Assembly: GCF_002215035.1 (NCBI RefSeq)
Contig: NZ_NKFP01000006.1
Location: 1,128,530 to 1,192,529, forward strand
Length of the DNA stretch: 64,000 bases
DNA from: Leptolyngbya ohadii IS1
GTDB lineage: Bacteria > Cyanobacteriota > Cyanobacteriia > Elainellales > Elainellaceae
Direction of reading: 5' to 3'
The notes under the pieces were generated by a model, which saw nothing but the letters and a program-made list of their open reading frames with translations, was not told the DNA's origin and searched no databases. The translations under genes were made by a program, and so were the position numbers. Positions 38,246 to 47,608 of the stretch are shown here, in pieces; positions within the stretch are counted from its first letter, which is position 1; each line of letters starts with the position of its first letter.

Positions 38246-38363
38246 TCGATCCACCGAAGAGAGCTGCGCGAAGCGATCGGACTGAAAGGGGTTCGCGCCG
38301 ATTTGATTTTGCTCTGATTAGAATGGGGCTAAGAAGTATTTTGGACAAGTCTTCGAGATCCTG

Positions 38364-38482
38364 CATCGCCCCCTAAATCCCCCAATTCTGGGGGACTTTG
38401 ATTTGATGTCAAGCCTTTTGTCCGCTAATAAAGTCTTCATCAGTTTAGTTCCCCCCAGAATTGGGGGGCTAGGGGGGCGGTT
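38364..38482. repeat. Long inverted repeat downstream of ppc
   Basis: The left arm 38364-38400 (CGCCCCCTAAATCCCCC, AATTCTGGGGGA) and the right arm 38449-38482 (CCCCCCAGAATTGGGGGG, CTAGGGGGGCG) are near-perfect inverted copies, about 50 bases apart. Each arm also folds on itself (CCCCC-AATTCT-GGGGG). It is a cyanobacterial intergenic repeat type and may stabilise or end the ppc transcript. Confidence 0.9.
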
Positions 38483-38538
38483 CCGGATTACAGCAGTTAC
38501 TTCCCAAACGGGCTTTGAAGCTCACCAATGAGTGAATT

Positions 38539-39138
38539 ATGAGCAAATCAGAAGTTCGCGGACTCGTTAACGAAGTGAAAGCCCAGGTGATCATTCTGGG
38601 GACGATCGTGGCGCTCATGTGGGGCTTAGAGTTCCTGGATGCGTTTCTGGGCGGGGCGCTGAATCAGTTTGGGATTTTGCCTCGGACGATCGTAGGACTG
38701 CGGGGCATTTTCTTTGCGCCCTTTCTGCATGGCAACTTTCCCCACCTGATTGCAAATACGGCTCCGTTTCTGGTGTTGGGTTGGCTAGTCATGCTGCGAC
38801 GCACCAGCGACTTCTTTGTCGTGAGCGCGATCGTCATGCTGATCGGCGGACTGGGAACCTGGCTGTTTGGTTCAATGGCGTTTCACATTGGCGCAAGCGG
38901 CGTGATTTTCGGGTATCTAGGATTTTTGCTGTCGCGGGGCTATTTTGAGCGGCGATTCGGGTCGATTCTGTTTTCGATCGTCGTTGGACTAATGTATGGC
39001 GGCTTAATCTGGGGCGTGTTGCCTGGTCAGCCAGGAATTTCCTGGGAAGGGCATTTGTTTGGCTTTATTGGCGGCATTGTGGCGGCGAAGCTGCTGGCGG
39101 AACCGAGGACGAGTCGCAAATCCTACCGGGATTATTGA
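38539..39138 (+). CDS. Rhomboid family intramembrane serine protease
   Basis: A 199-residue membrane protein with about six hydrophobic segments. The catalytic Ser120 is in HIGASGVIFGYLGF (GxSG) and the His172 in EGHLFGFIGG; HGNFPHLIANTAPF supplies the conserved His/Asn of the second segment. Both members of the Ser-His dyad are present, so it should be active. Rhomboids cleave membrane proteins within or next to the membrane; the bacterial substrate is unknown here. A single gene in its own setting, preceded by the ppc-side inverted repeat. Confidence 0.92.
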   Translation: MSKSEVRGLVNEVKAQVIILGTIVALMWGLEFLDAFLGGALNQFGILPRTIVGLRGIFFAPFLHGNFPHLIANTAPFLVLGWLVMLRRTSDFFVVSAIVMLIGGLGTWLFGSMAFHIGASGVIFGYLGFLLSRGYFERRFGSILFSIVVGLMYGGLIWGVLPGQPGISWEGHLFGFIGGIVAAKLLAEPRTSRKSYRDY

Positions 39139-39310
39139 AGGTTTTTGTTAAGTAAACCAATTTTCAACCGCCTCTCAAGGTCACACAATCCGGAGCCGAA
39201 GGCTCTTGACAAATAGGACTTATGATGGAGTATGAGAGCAGTTGCAATATGCAGCAATTTGTTCCTGTCGATCGTCCAATTTGTCCGTATATTGGTGAGC
39301 CAGTTTTTTT

Positions 39311-41950
39311 GTGAATATTTCCACCATCCCTGATTTGCGTAGTCTGTTTCCCTTCCAATTAGACGAGTTTCAAGAAGAGGCGATCGCCGCCCTGAACGCG
39401 GGAGAGTCTGTCGTCGTCTGTGCCCCGACCGGATCGGGAAAAACGCTGATTGGGGAATACGCCATTCACAAGGCACTGGCAAGCGGCAAGCGAGTCTTTT
39501 ACACCACGCCGCTCAAGGCACTGTCGAACCAGAAATTACGCGACTTTCGCAATGAGTTTGGAGCCGATCGCGTCGGTCTACTCACGGGAGATACATCCGT
39601 GAATCGGGATGCGCCGATCCTGGTGATGACCACGGAAATTTTCCGCAATATGCTCTACGGCACGCCGATCGGACAGGTGGGAACTTCCGTGATCGATGTG
39701 GAAGCGGTAGTGCTGGACGAATGCCACTACATGAACGATCGCCAGCGGGGAACGGTCTGGGAAGAGTCGATTATCTACGCGCCGCCCGGAATTCAACTGG
39801 TTGCCCTCTCTGCGACGATCGCCAACAGCGACCAGCTCACGGACTGGATCGATAAGGTACATGGTCCCACGAAGCTGATCTACTCGGATTTTCGTCCGGT
39901 TCCACTTCAGTTCCATTTCTGCAACCCAAAGGGGCTGTTTCCCCTGCTAAACGACAACAATAAGGCGATCAATCCGCGCCTGAAGCCCAAAGGCGGCAAG
40001 CCCAAAGGACGGCAGGAAGCCCCAGGAATCGAATTTTTGCTGAGTCAGTTGCAGCAGCGGGATATGCTGCCCGCGATTTACTTTATCTTCAGTCGGCGAG
40101 GGTGCGATCGGGCTGTAGAAAACCTCAGCCATCTGACGCTGGTGAATCCTAGAGAAGCGGCATCCCTGAAGGAACAAATCGATGCATTCCTGGAGCGCAG
40201 TCCGGAGGCGGCAAGAACGGGACATATCGAACCCCTCTATCGCGGCATTGCATCTCACCACGCGGGAGTTTTGCCTGCCTGGAAGGGACTGATCGAGGAG
40301 CTATTTCAGCAGGGCTTAATCAAAGTTGTGTTTGCGACGGAAACGCTGGCGGCGGGGATCAATATGCCTGCCCGGACGACGGTCATTTCTAGCCTCTCGA
40401 AGCGCACCGACCACGGACATCGCCTGCTGAACGCCTCGGAATTTCTGCAAATGGCAGGACGAGCCGGACGACGCGGCATGGATCTTCAGGGTCATGTAGT
40501 AACAGTCCAAAGCCCCTACGAGGGCGCATCCGAAGCGGCATATCTGGCAACCTCGAAAGCCGATCCGCTGGTGAGCCAGTTTTCGCCCAGCTACGGCATG
40601 GTGCTGAACCTGCTGCAAACCCATTCGATCGAAGAAGCGCAGGATCTCGTTGAACGAAGCTTTGGTCACTATCTGTCCACCCTGCACCTAAAGCCGCAGC
40701 AGCAGGCAATTAACGATCTGGTTGCTGAAATCGAGCATCAAAAGGCGCAAATTAAGGACATCAACGCCGATTTAGTGGCGAACTACGAGAAGCTGAGCGA
40801 ACGTCTGCGGGAAGAACGCCGACTCCTGAAAACCTTGCAGCATCAGGCGATGGAAATGCAGGCGGATCAGGTGGCGATGGCAGTTGCCTTTGCCGTATCA
40901 GGAACCCTGCTGACGATTAAAACCAAACAAATGGCGGTTCCCCTGTCTGCAACCCTGGTGATGAAGCTGCCGGGATCGGGACAGTTTCCCTATCTGGTTT
41001 GTCTGGGGCAGGACAATCGTTGGTACGTCGTCGCCGTTGCCGATGTGGTCGGACTCCATGCCGAATATCCCCGTCTGGCACAGGTCGATCGCCTCGCACC
41101 CCCAGAAGATTTGTCACCGAAAGTCGGGTCGGTGAAAAAAGGAGATGAGTCTACCTTGGCGATCGTCCGTTTAATGCCGTCAATCAACGCCGAGCAGGAC
41201 ATCGCCCCGGAAGTGCAGCAGCAGCAGGCAAGGGTCAAGGCGATCGAGGAGCAGATCCAAACCCATCCTCTACGGCAGCTAGGCGATCCAGGAAATCTGA
41301 TCAAGCGACAAAAGCGGATCTGGGATCTGGAGGAAAAGCTGCGCGATCGCCAGGGCAAGTTTCAGCAGTATTCCCAGCGGTACTGGCAGGAATTCCTCAG
41401 CCTGATGGAAGTTCTGGGACACTTTGGCTGTCTGGAGAACAACAAGCCGACCCCCCTGGGGCAAGTCGCCGCCGCGATTCGGGGAGACAATGAGCTTTGG
41501 TTAGGACTGGCTCTGGCTTCGGGCGAATTGGATGCCCTGGAACCCCAACATCTGGCTGCGGTGAGTGCTGCCCTGGTCACGGAAGTCTCCCGTCCCGACA
41601 ACTGGACTAGATACGAGCCGTCCGGAGAAATCGACGAAGCACTGGGCGAGCTGTGGAGCGTCCGACGAGAGCTACTCAAGCTTCAGCGTCGCTATAAGAT
41701 TGCTTTCCCTGCGTGGCTCGAATCCGACTGGATTGGGCTGATTGAACAGTGGGCACTGGGCATCGAATGGCAGGAGCTTTGCAGCCACACCAATCTAGAC
41801 GAAGGCGATGTCGTCCGGATTCTGCGCCGCACCGTAGACTTCCTTTCTCAAGTACCCCACGTCCCGTTTATCGCCGACGAACTGAAGCAAAACGCCCGAC
41901 GCGCCATTCAGTTAATCGATCGATTCCCGGTCAACGAATCTGCGGACTAA
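39311..41950 (+). CDS. Ski2-like DEAD/DEAH-box RNA helicase
   Basis: 879 residues. Walker A is APTGSGKT (about 38-45), motif Ia TTPLKALSNQKL, motif II DECH, motif III SATIAN, motif V/VI AAGINMPARTTV and QMAGRAGRRG, all in order. The C-terminal half carries the long helical arm typical of Ski2/Mtr4-like proteins, with the beta-barrel-like segment LPGSGQFPYLVCLG. Family members unwind RNA for decay or processing. The start is a GTG at 39311, since the next in-frame ATG lies after motif Ia and MNISTIPDLRSLFPFQLDEF is typical of the cyanobacterial N-terminus. There is no obvious ribosome binding site. It is not linked to neighbours. Confidence 0.93.
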   Translation: MNISTIPDLRSLFPFQLDEFQEEAIAALNAGESVVVCAPTGSGKTLIGEYAIHKALASGKRVFYTTPLKALSNQKLRDFRNEFGADRVGLLTGDTSVNRDAPILVMTTEIFRNMLYGTPIGQVGTSVIDVEAVVLDECHYMNDRQRGTVWEESIIYAPPGIQLVALSATIANSDQLTDWIDKVHGPTKLIYSDFRPVPLQFHFCNPKGLFPLLNDNNKAINPRLKPKGGKPKGRQEAPGIEFLLSQLQQRDMLPAIYFIFSRRGCDRAVENLSHLTLVNPREAASLKEQIDAFLERSPEAARTGHIEPLYRGIASHHAGVLPAWKGLIEELFQQGLIKVVFATETLAAGINMPARTTVISSLSKRTDHGHRLLNASEFLQMAGRAGRRGMDLQGHVVTVQSPYEGASEAAYLATSKADPLVSQFSPSYGMVLNLLQTHSIEEAQDLVERSFGHYLSTLHLKPQQQAINDLVAEIEHQKAQIKDINADLVANYEKLSERLREERRLLKTLQHQAMEMQADQVAMAVAFAVSGTLLTIKTKQMAVPLSATLVMKLPGSGQFPYLVCLGQDNRWYVVAVADVVGLHAEYPRLAQVDRLAPPEDLSPKVGSVKKGDESTLAIVRLMPSINAEQDIAPEVQQQQARVKAIEEQIQTHPLRQLGDPGNLIKRQKRIWDLEEKLRDRQGKFQQYSQRYWQEFLSLMEVLGHFGCLENNKPTPLGQVAAAIRGDNELWLGLALASGELDALEPQHLAAVSAALVTEVSRPDNWTRYEPSGEIDEALGELWSVRRELLKLQRRYKIAFPAWLESDWIGLIEQWALGIEWQELCSHTNLDEGDVVRILRRTVDFLSQVPHVPFIADELKQNARRAIQLIDRFPVNESAD

Positions 41951-41998
41951 ATGATCTGTGCTGTCTAAAAGCAAATAAATTATCTGTCGCAGGTCTAC

Positions 41999-42030
41999 CT
42001 GTGTAAGGGCGGTTTGCAAACTGTTCCTAC
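41999..42030. repeat. Dispersed GGGCGGTTTGCAAAC-type repeat
   Basis: TGTGTAAGGGCGGTTTGC followed by AAACTGTTCCTAC is similar to 46721-46750 (TGTTTAAGGGCAGTTCGT, AAACCGCCCCT). Both lie just downstream of genes and are imperfect palindromes of a type common in cyanobacterial intergenic DNA. Confidence 0.7.
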
Positions 42031-42160
42031 GGGATGTTTAACGCTCAACCAACCAATCGATCGCCCCTCAAAATCCACCGCTCAGCACCAACCCATTTGC
42101 CTTAAGCTAGAAAAGCTTATTTTTACGTCTGATTCCTAGCAAATCCTTGCAACGTGCCCC

Positions 42161-42946
42161 ATGAAGATTGCCACCTGGAACGTAAACTCCATTCGATCGC
42201 GCCTCGATCATGTGCAAACCTGGCTGAAGTCCAGCGAAGTCGATTTGCTCTGCGTCCAGGAAACCAAAGTGGTCGATGAAGACTTTCCGCGATCGGTCTT
42301 TACCGATTTGGGCTATCACACCTACATTTCGGGACAGAAATCCTACAACGGGGTTGCCCTGATTAGCCGATCGCCCCTAGAAGCCGTTAACACAGGATTT
42401 GCGGCAGTCGTGGGCGACGAAGCGGCAGACTATGAGGCACAAAAGCGAGTCATCAGCGGCGTTTTGAACGGGGTTCGCGTCGTGAATCTCTATGTACCCA
42501 ACGGCTCCGACCTCAGCAGCGACAAGTACGAATACAAGCTGGGCTGGCTTGGAGTACTGCGGAATTACCTCAAAACGCTGCAAACCGATCACGCTGAAAT
42601 TCTCGTTTGCGGCGACTTCAACATTGCCCCCGAAGATCGGGACATCTACGACCCCAAAGGCAAAGAAACCCACATTATGTCTTCTCCCCCCGAACGGGAA
42701 GCCCTTCAGCGATCGATTTTCGATTTAGGCTTCAGCGATGCCTGCCGTCAGTTCCATGAGGACGGACAGTTTACGTGGTGGGACTACCGCACGGCTGGTT
42801 TTCAGCGAAATCGCGGCTGGCGAATTGACCATCACTACCTCTCGGAAGGGCTGCGCGATCGGCTCCAGTCCTGCGCCGTGGATGCCGAGCCTCGCGGGTG
42901 GGAGAAGCCGAGTGATCATGCACCGGTGGTGGTGGAGTTGGCTTAA
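42161..42946 (+). CDS. xth: Exodeoxyribonuclease III
   Basis: 261 residues of the ExoIII/APE1 family. The [12 protein letters not shown]-terminus (metal-binding Asn), the catalytic Glu in CVQETKV, the [16 protein letters not shown] Asp/Asn pair and the C-terminal [10 protein letters not shown] His are all present. It cuts DNA 5' to abasic sites and degrades one strand of duplex DNA from 3' ends in base excision repair. The start ATG is at the expected MKIATWN. The stop overlaps the stop of convergent gloB by four bases, an unusually tight tail-to-tail arrangement, so antisense read-through is likely to matter. Confidence 0.96.
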   Translation: MKIATWNVNSIRSRLDHVQTWLKSSEVDLLCVQETKVVDEDFPRSVFTDLGYHTYISGQKSYNGVALISRSPLEAVNTGFAAVVGDEAADYEAQKRVISGVLNGVRVVNLYVPNGSDLSSDKYEYKLGWLGVLRNYLKTLQTDHAEILVCGDFNIAPEDRDIYDPKGKETHIMSSPPEREALQRSIFDLGFSDACRQFHEDGQFTWWDYRTAGFQRNRGWRIDHHYLSEGLRDRLQSCAVDAEPRGWEKPSDHAPVVVELA

Positions 42947-43716
42947 AACTGATCCTTCATGCCGCGTAGCCGAGCGAAGGTTTGAATCGGGTCTTGGCTT
43001 TTGACTTTTGCCTGGAGGACAGGCTGATCCCAGCGCAAAAAGGGATTGGTACGCTTCTCTTCGCCCAGTACAGAGGGAACGGTTGACTCCGATCGTCTTC
43101 TCATTGCATCCACTTCTGCCATGCGCTGTTGTAAGTCCCGATTTTGCTCATCGACCGTCAGCGCAAACTGAAGATTTTTCTGCGTATATTCGTGGGCGCA
43201 CCAGACGCGGGTATGGTCGGGGAGCGATCGAATTTTTGAAAGGGAATTAACCATCTGAGTTGGCGTACCTTCAAACAGTCTGCCGCATCCGCCTGCAAAG
43301 AGGGTATCGCCGCAAAACAGCTCGCCGGGTTCGTGGGGCAAAACAGGAGCGAAGTAGTAGGCAATATGTGCCTTGGTGTGCCCCGGTACGTCCAATACTT
43401 CCGCCGATCGATCGGCAAACGTGACTCGATCGCCTTCTTGTAAAAAAACCTGTTGTCCGGGAATTCTCCCACGGTCTGCTGCTCCACCGTAAACGATCGC
43501 TTCTGGAAAAGTACGGAGTAATTCAGTATTGCCTCCGACGTGATCGCCGTGATGATGGGTATTAAAAATTGCGACTAGACGGGCATTGAGATTGTTCAAA
43601 CAACGCAGAACTGGCTCTGCTTCTGCTGGATCGACGACTGCGGCAGTCTGGGAATTGGGATCATGCAGCACAAAAATATAGTTGTCAGCCAGGGCAGAAA
43701 GTCGGTGAATTTGCAT
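42943..43716 (-). CDS. gloB: Hydroxyacylglutathione hydrolase (glyoxalase II)
   Basis: 257 residues. The metallo-beta-lactamase motif [10 protein letters not shown] binds the dinuclear metal site; more ligands lie in [19 protein letters not shown] and CAHEYT. The C-terminal part has the glyoxalase II extension (NPFLRWD). It hydrolyses S-lactoylglutathione to lactate and glutathione, the second step of methylglyoxal detoxification. Starts at [17 protein letters not shown], matching the family. Tail-to-tail overlap with xth. Confidence 0.95.
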   Translation of the reverse strand: MQIHRLSALADNYIFVLHDPNSQTAAVVDPAEAEPVLRCLNNLNARLVAIFNTHHHGDHVGGNTELLRTFPEAIVYGGAADRGRIPGQQVFLQEGDRVTFADRSAEVLDVPGHTKAHIAYYFAPVLPHEPGELFCGDTLFAGGCGRLFEGTPTQMVNSLSKIRSLPDHTRVWCAHEYTQKNLQFALTVDEQNRDLQQRMAEVDAMRRRSESTVPSVLGEEKRTNPFLRWDQPVLQAKVKSQDPIQTFARLRGMKDQF

Positions 43717-43935
43717 AATGTGCTTCTGAAAAATTGGGCAGAACTTTCTGTATTTTCGCTCAGGTTTGAGGCAATTTGGGCTGCTATTTTTAATAAAGCC
43801 TTTACAGCATTCTTACTGTTTCTTTGCCTATCGAAAAACGGTGTTTTCCATAATGGAACATAGCTGGCAACAGCAGTAACGGAATTGCGCCGATTGTCCT
43901 GATGCAAAGGAATTGCGATCGTTCAGGAGTGCAGT

Positions 43936-44142
43936 ATGGTTCGCATTACATCGAAAAAGTCAATTCCCAACTCTCAACAGTTGCTCAATCAAATTAGAGC
44001 AGCGCAGAAAATCAGCCGCCAGGATTATTTCTATCTCACCTCTGCAATTTTGGCTGACACCTCTCTCACAGTTGAGGAGCGACGATGCATTAACCGTCTG
44101 TTCGACGACGTTCAGGCGGGACGGCTACAGCTTGTGGATTAA
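43936..44142 (+). CDS. Small conserved cyanobacterial protein, function unknown
   Basis: A 68-residue soluble protein with an SxxLL-Q-IRAAQKISRQDYFYL start and LTVEERRCINRLFDDVQAGRLQLVD end, the pattern of a small helical protein found across cyanobacteria with SR-x-D-x-x-x-L-x-S-A-(I/L)-L and EE-x-x-x-INR(L/V)FD motifs. No enzyme motif. The ATG at 43936 is taken from the coding pattern. It is followed 97 bases later by a strong terminator at 44239-44270, so it is likely a short monocistronic transcript. Function is not known to me. Confidence 0.75.
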   Translation: MVRITSKKSIPNSQQLLNQIRAAQKISRQDYFYLTSAILADTSLTVEERRCINRLFDDVQAGRLQLVD

Positions 44143-44527
44143 GGGTTAATTGAAAGCCAATTGGCGGTTAATTGAACTCGTGTATTTGAGTTGAATTCGG
44201 TAAGATTTTTAGCTTCGAGACATTGGTTCTCACTGCGGCAGTGCGTTCTTGGGAAGGATGCACTGTTTTTCTTTCGCAATATTCTGTCATCTGTAAGGCT
44301 GATAATCGGGAGAGATGATATCGATCGCTCCCCGCCTTTACGGTTCTGTTAGTGCTTCCTTGCTTAGGGGAATTCTGAGAGAAGGCTTTACACCGAAAGA
44401 GAACGCTAATAAACCTGTCCTGCGGGTCTACATTGGCTTCTCCAAAGGAACCAGGCAGAATCTCTAGCAGATCAAATACCTGTTTCTCCCATCTCAAATA
44501 TCCTCTCAGTAACATGCTTCCAGTAAT
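44143..44527. other. Intergenic region with a terminator
   Basis: It holds the terminator at 44239-44270. The minus-strand ORF at 44168-44620 overlaps the terminator and the start of the next gene and has no family resemblance. Nothing else seen. Confidence 0.55.
44239..44270 (+). terminator. Rho-independent terminator
   Basis: CAGTGC (44239-44244) pairs with GCACTG (44260-44265). The inner TTCTT/AAGGA also pairs with one wobble around GGG, giving an almost continuous stem, and five T follow. Confidence 0.88.
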
Positions 44528-45370
44528 ATGAACCTTGAGCGAGGCTTTATTACGATTCTGACAGGCATTTATTCCCTCCAGGACTGCGTTCATTTCCTGG
44601 CAGCGATTCGTCGATTTCACCAGGAACCCATTGTTATTTTGATCGATCGCGTACCCCGAATCTTCTATCCTTTGCTAAAGGCATTCGGCAACGTTATTCT
44701 CCAGCCTGCTCCCACTCATGTTAATCCGGTTTATGCATCCCGTCAGGCAAAACTGTCGCTATACGATCGCTCTCCGTTTCAAAAAACAATTTATTTAGAT
44801 TGCGATATTTGCTTGCTTAACAATATCGTAGAAGTCTTCGAGGAGCTAGAAAACGCTGATTTTTTAGTCACCCAGGATGTTCAGCCTGCGATCGCTCAAG
44901 CAACAAACTTGCTGCGCGTGAAACAGGACGTTTTATCAACTCTGCAATCCGCTGGGCTGCCGCTGGATGAATCAAGTATTCAGTACAACGGTGGATTTAT
45001 GGCGTTCACTAAATGTTCTGAAAATGCCGCTTTGTTCGGTCATTTTAGAACCTACTTTGAGCGGGTTGCCGATCGCCAGGATGTTCTGCTGCTGCGAGAT
45101 CAGGGTGCTTTTGCGGCTGCCATTCAGACAGCGAAACCTCGGATGAAAGTTTTGCCCCCCTGCTACAACTTCCTCAGCAAATGGAAGGACGGCTACGGGC
45201 AGCTAGAACAGCCGATTAAGGTGCTGCACTGTACCTATGCCTATCGTCCCCAGTTCGCCAAGAACGTAACCCGATCGCTTTATACACGATTGTTCGATCG
45301 CTTTGCTCAGGTCTTTCTGCCAAATCAGACCAACAACCCCTGGCGTATGAAAGGAGTGCAAGAATCCTGA
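44528..45370 (+). CDS. GT8-like glycosyltransferase
   Basis: A 280-residue protein with GT-A features: the DxD motif in IYLDCDICLL (about 90-99), a YNGGFMAF block, and DQGAFAAAI, the order typical of glycogenin/GT8-like retaining enzymes. The C-terminal HCTYAYRP may supply the metal-binding His. No signal peptide. It is the first gene of a two-gene operon: its TGA stop overlaps the ATG of the GT4 gene by one base. The pair probably works on one surface glycan. Donor and acceptor are not readable. Confidence 0.82.
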   Translation: MNLERGFITILTGIYSLQDCVHFLAAIRRFHQEPIVILIDRVPRIFYPLLKAFGNVILQPAPTHVNPVYASRQAKLSLYDRSPFQKTIYLDCDICLLNNIVEVFEELENADFLVTQDVQPAIAQATNLLRVKQDVLSTLQSAGLPLDESSIQYNGGFMAFTKCSENAALFGHFRTYFERVADRQDVLLLRDQGAFAAAIQTAKPRMKVLPPCYNFLSKWKDGYGQLEQPIKVLHCTYAYRPQFAKNVTRSLYTRLFDRFAQVFLPNQTNNPWRMKGVQES

Positions 45371-46632
45371 TGCAGTTGATTCCTGATTTCCAACAGTTCA
45401 AGGCTCCGCAGACAGCGCTGTACAGACACGATTCTCGCCCTTCTGGTTCTAGAGGCAAGGTGTCGCTGCTGGTTTGGAATCTTTCCACAAACGATGGTGC
45501 AATTCGGGCACTGCTGCTGAGCGAGGCATTAAAGCGATTGGATTTCCAGGTAGAAATCGTTGGGTTTCGCTTCGGAGATTCTCTCTATTCCGCCATTCCG
45601 GATTCAATCCCTATCTGTGCGATCGCCGGAACCCAATACCCTCAATTTTTTCGCTCGATCGCCCAGCTCTTACCCCAGATCCAGGGAGACATTCTCTACG
45701 CAGTCAAACCGCAGCCCGGAAGCTTTGGCGTGGCATTGCTGAAACGCTGGCTCTCCCGCAGCCGCAAACCGTTGATTTTAGACATTGACGACTGGGAGCT
45801 AAGCTGGCACGGTGGCGATGACTTTCGTTACGACTGGCGTGCCCGTCGTGTCCTGCGCGATCTGCTGAAGTCTCAAGGTGCCCTGCGACGCCCCGACCAC
45901 CCCCTCTACCTGCAATGGATGGAGCGGTTAATCGATCGGGCAGATGACGTTACGACTCATACCTCCTTCCTGCAACAGCGATTCGGCGGCGTATCTGTGC
46001 CCAACGGCAAGGACGTGGATTTGTTTGATCCCCAGCCCTATGATCCGGAAGCCTGCCGTGCCAAATATGGGCTATTGGACTATCGAGTGCTGATGTTTCC
46101 TGGTGCGCCCCGCCCCTACAAGGGACTAGAAGACATTCTGACGGCACTGGATCTGCTAAATCAGCCCGACCTGCGGCTGGCGATCGTGGGTGGCAATCCC
46201 TACGACGACTACGATGAGCAGCTAAAACGGCAGTGGGGACGCTGGCTCATTCAGCTGCCGCGCCAATCCGCCGATCGAATGCCCGAACTGATTGCTGCTG
46301 CCCATGCGATCGTCATTCCCCAGCGAGACACCGCCGCCACGCGAGCGCAATTTCCGCTCAAAATTACAGACGGTATGGCAATGGCAAAGCCCATTCTTTC
46401 AACCCGCGTCGGCGACATTCCGCACATTCTAGGCGATACGGGCTATCTGGTTGACGCGAATTCTCCAGAGCAGCTTGCCGCTCAAATCAACTCCATTTTT
46501 GCCAATCCTGCGGAGGCGATCGATCGGGGTCAGCGTGCCCGCCAAAGATGCATTGAGCACTACAGCCTGGACGCCATGAGCCGTCAGATCGCTCCCGTGT
46601 TAGAGAATTGTCTTCGTTTGCGATGCCGATAA
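45370..46632 (+). CDS. GT4-like glycosyltransferase
   Basis: A 420-residue GT-B enzyme. The N-terminal half holds DIDDWELSWHGG. The donor half has PGAPRPYKGLEDIL, IVGGNPYDDYDEQ, then IPQRDTAATRAQFPLKITDGMAMAKPILST, which corresponds to the GT4 E-x7-E region in degenerate form. ATG overlaps the previous stop by one base (TGATG), showing translational coupling. It probably adds a sugar in the same pathway as the GT8-like neighbour. The acceptor is unknown. Confidence 0.88.
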   Translation: MQLIPDFQQFKAPQTALYRHDSRPSGSRGKVSLLVWNLSTNDGAIRALLLSEALKRLDFQVEIVGFRFGDSLYSAIPDSIPICAIAGTQYPQFFRSIAQLLPQIQGDILYAVKPQPGSFGVALLKRWLSRSRKPLILDIDDWELSWHGGDDFRYDWRARRVLRDLLKSQGALRRPDHPLYLQWMERLIDRADDVTTHTSFLQQRFGGVSVPNGKDVDLFDPQPYDPEACRAKYGLLDYRVLMFPGAPRPYKGLEDILTALDLLNQPDLRLAIVGGNPYDDYDEQLKRQWGRWLIQLPRQSADRMPELIAAAHAIVIPQRDTAATRAQFPLKITDGMAMAKPILSTRVGDIPHILGDTGYLVDANSPEQLAAQINSIFANPAEAIDRGQRARQRCIEHYSLDAMSRQIAPVLENCLRLRCR

Positions 46633-46637
46633 TCTAA

Positions 46638-46663
46638 CCTAGCCAACTGTCCTAGCCAACTGT
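46638..46663 (+). repeat. 13-base tandem repeat after GT4 gene
   Basis: Two identical copies of CCTAGCCAACTGT at 46638-46650 and 46651-46663, followed by a partial third (CCTAGCT). Confidence 0.9.
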
Positions 46664-46720
46664 CCTAGCTGAAGGGCAAATCTTATTCGCGATGCTGATA
46701 ATTTACCCTTGCTGGCTAAT

Positions 46721-46750
46721 CTGTTTAAGGGCAGTTCGTAAACCGCCCCT
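46721..46750. repeat. Dispersed GGGCGGTTTGC-type repeat, second copy
   Basis: Related to 41999-42030. An imperfect palindrome with GGGCAGTT...AACCGCCC arms, downstream of the GT4 gene. Confidence 0.65.
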
Positions 46751-46837
46751 CTCGGATATATGGCTCAGATATATGGCTCCTGTTCTAGGACTTCTCTCTG
46801 GGATGTATAGCTCCTGTGCAGGAGATCAAACTCGAAC

Positions 46838-47404
46838 CTACACTGCGACTTTTTCCCGCTCACCCAGACCGCGCAGCTTCAGCGTATTCTCCACCATGCT
46901 CTGTGCGAAGCCATCAATTCGCTTGGACAAATCGGCATCAGCCAGTTCGCCCTGCTCGTTAAAAGCTTTCCAGGCTTGCCCGATCGCCACCTGCTCTGGA
47001 ATCGTCCAGGCGTGAAGCCAGCGCATAATGATTCGCAGATCGTTCAGGGCATTGCTGTTCGACTGCCCACCCAAAACGCTGATAAAGCCAGTCACCTTAT
47101 TGGTGAATTCCTCAAAGCCCATCAAGTCCAGCGCATTCTTCAACACGCCGCTAATACTACCGTGGTACTCAGGCGTCGCCAGGATAATGCCATCTGCCTC
47201 CCGAACAGCATCCCGCATTTTTTCCACATCGGGATAGTTTGAGTAATCCTTGCCACCGTCGCAGAAGGGAAGATCCATCGATCGCAGATCCAAAAGTTCG
47301 ACTTCAGCCCCTAATGCTTCAATCCGCTCCAGCGCAATCTTCAGGGCTTGCTGGCTGTAAGAATCCGATCGCAAGCTGCCGCCAATACCAATAATCTTGA
47401 CCAT
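46838..47404 (-). CDS. NAD(P)H-dependent FMN reductase family protein
   Basis: A 188-residue flavodoxin-like protein. GIGGSLRSDSYSQQAL is the N-terminal phosphate-binding loop and TPEYHGSISGVLKNALDL the FMN/active-site segment of the SsuE/ArsH/chromate reductase group. It should bind FMN and reduce quinones, metals or flavins using NAD(P)H; the exact substrate cannot be read. AAGGAC lies about 10 bases before the ATG. A single gene; the crtR terminator lies just upstream of it on the same strand. Confidence 0.9.
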   Translation of the reverse strand: MVKIIGIGGSLRSDSYSQQALKIALERIEALGAEVELLDLRSMDLPFCDGGKDYSNYPDVEKMRDAVREADGIILATPEYHGSISGVLKNALDLMGFEEFTNKVTGFISVLGGQSNSNALNDLRIIMRWLHAWTIPEQVAIGQAWKAFNEQGELADADLSKRIDGFAQSMVENTLKLRGLGEREKVAV

Positions 47405-47497
47405 AGGGCTGAGTCCTTCAGACAGAAATTGTATTTAATCTTAATATAGCTTAAATAAAGTTGTAATGACTACGACTTGAGACAGAAGCATTTCAAC

Positions 47498-47519
47498 AAA
47501 AAGAGGGCTGTTGCCCCCT
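47498..47519 (-). terminator. Rho-independent terminator after crtR
   Basis: Read on the minus strand: AGGGGGC, loop AACA, GCCCTCT, then a T-run (A-run at 47498-47502 on the plus strand). Seven pairs with one wobble, about 90 bases past the crtR stop. Confidence 0.85.
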
Positions 47520-47608
47520 AGATTTCCCAATTTGTAGCCCCAATTCGTAGAGAAGATGAACCTGTAACGAAGTGCAAAATATTTTGCGAGACAGTTTCCA
47601 AGCGCTCG

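Noticed and set aside
44168-44620. Minus-strand ORF of 150 codons
   Set aside because: It overlaps a plus-strand terminator and the start of the GT8-like gene, and shows no domain pattern.
46800-46845. tRNA-like T-arm (GGTTCGAGTTT on the minus strand)
   Set aside because: The T stem does not pair and no anticodon or acceptor arm could be folded around it.
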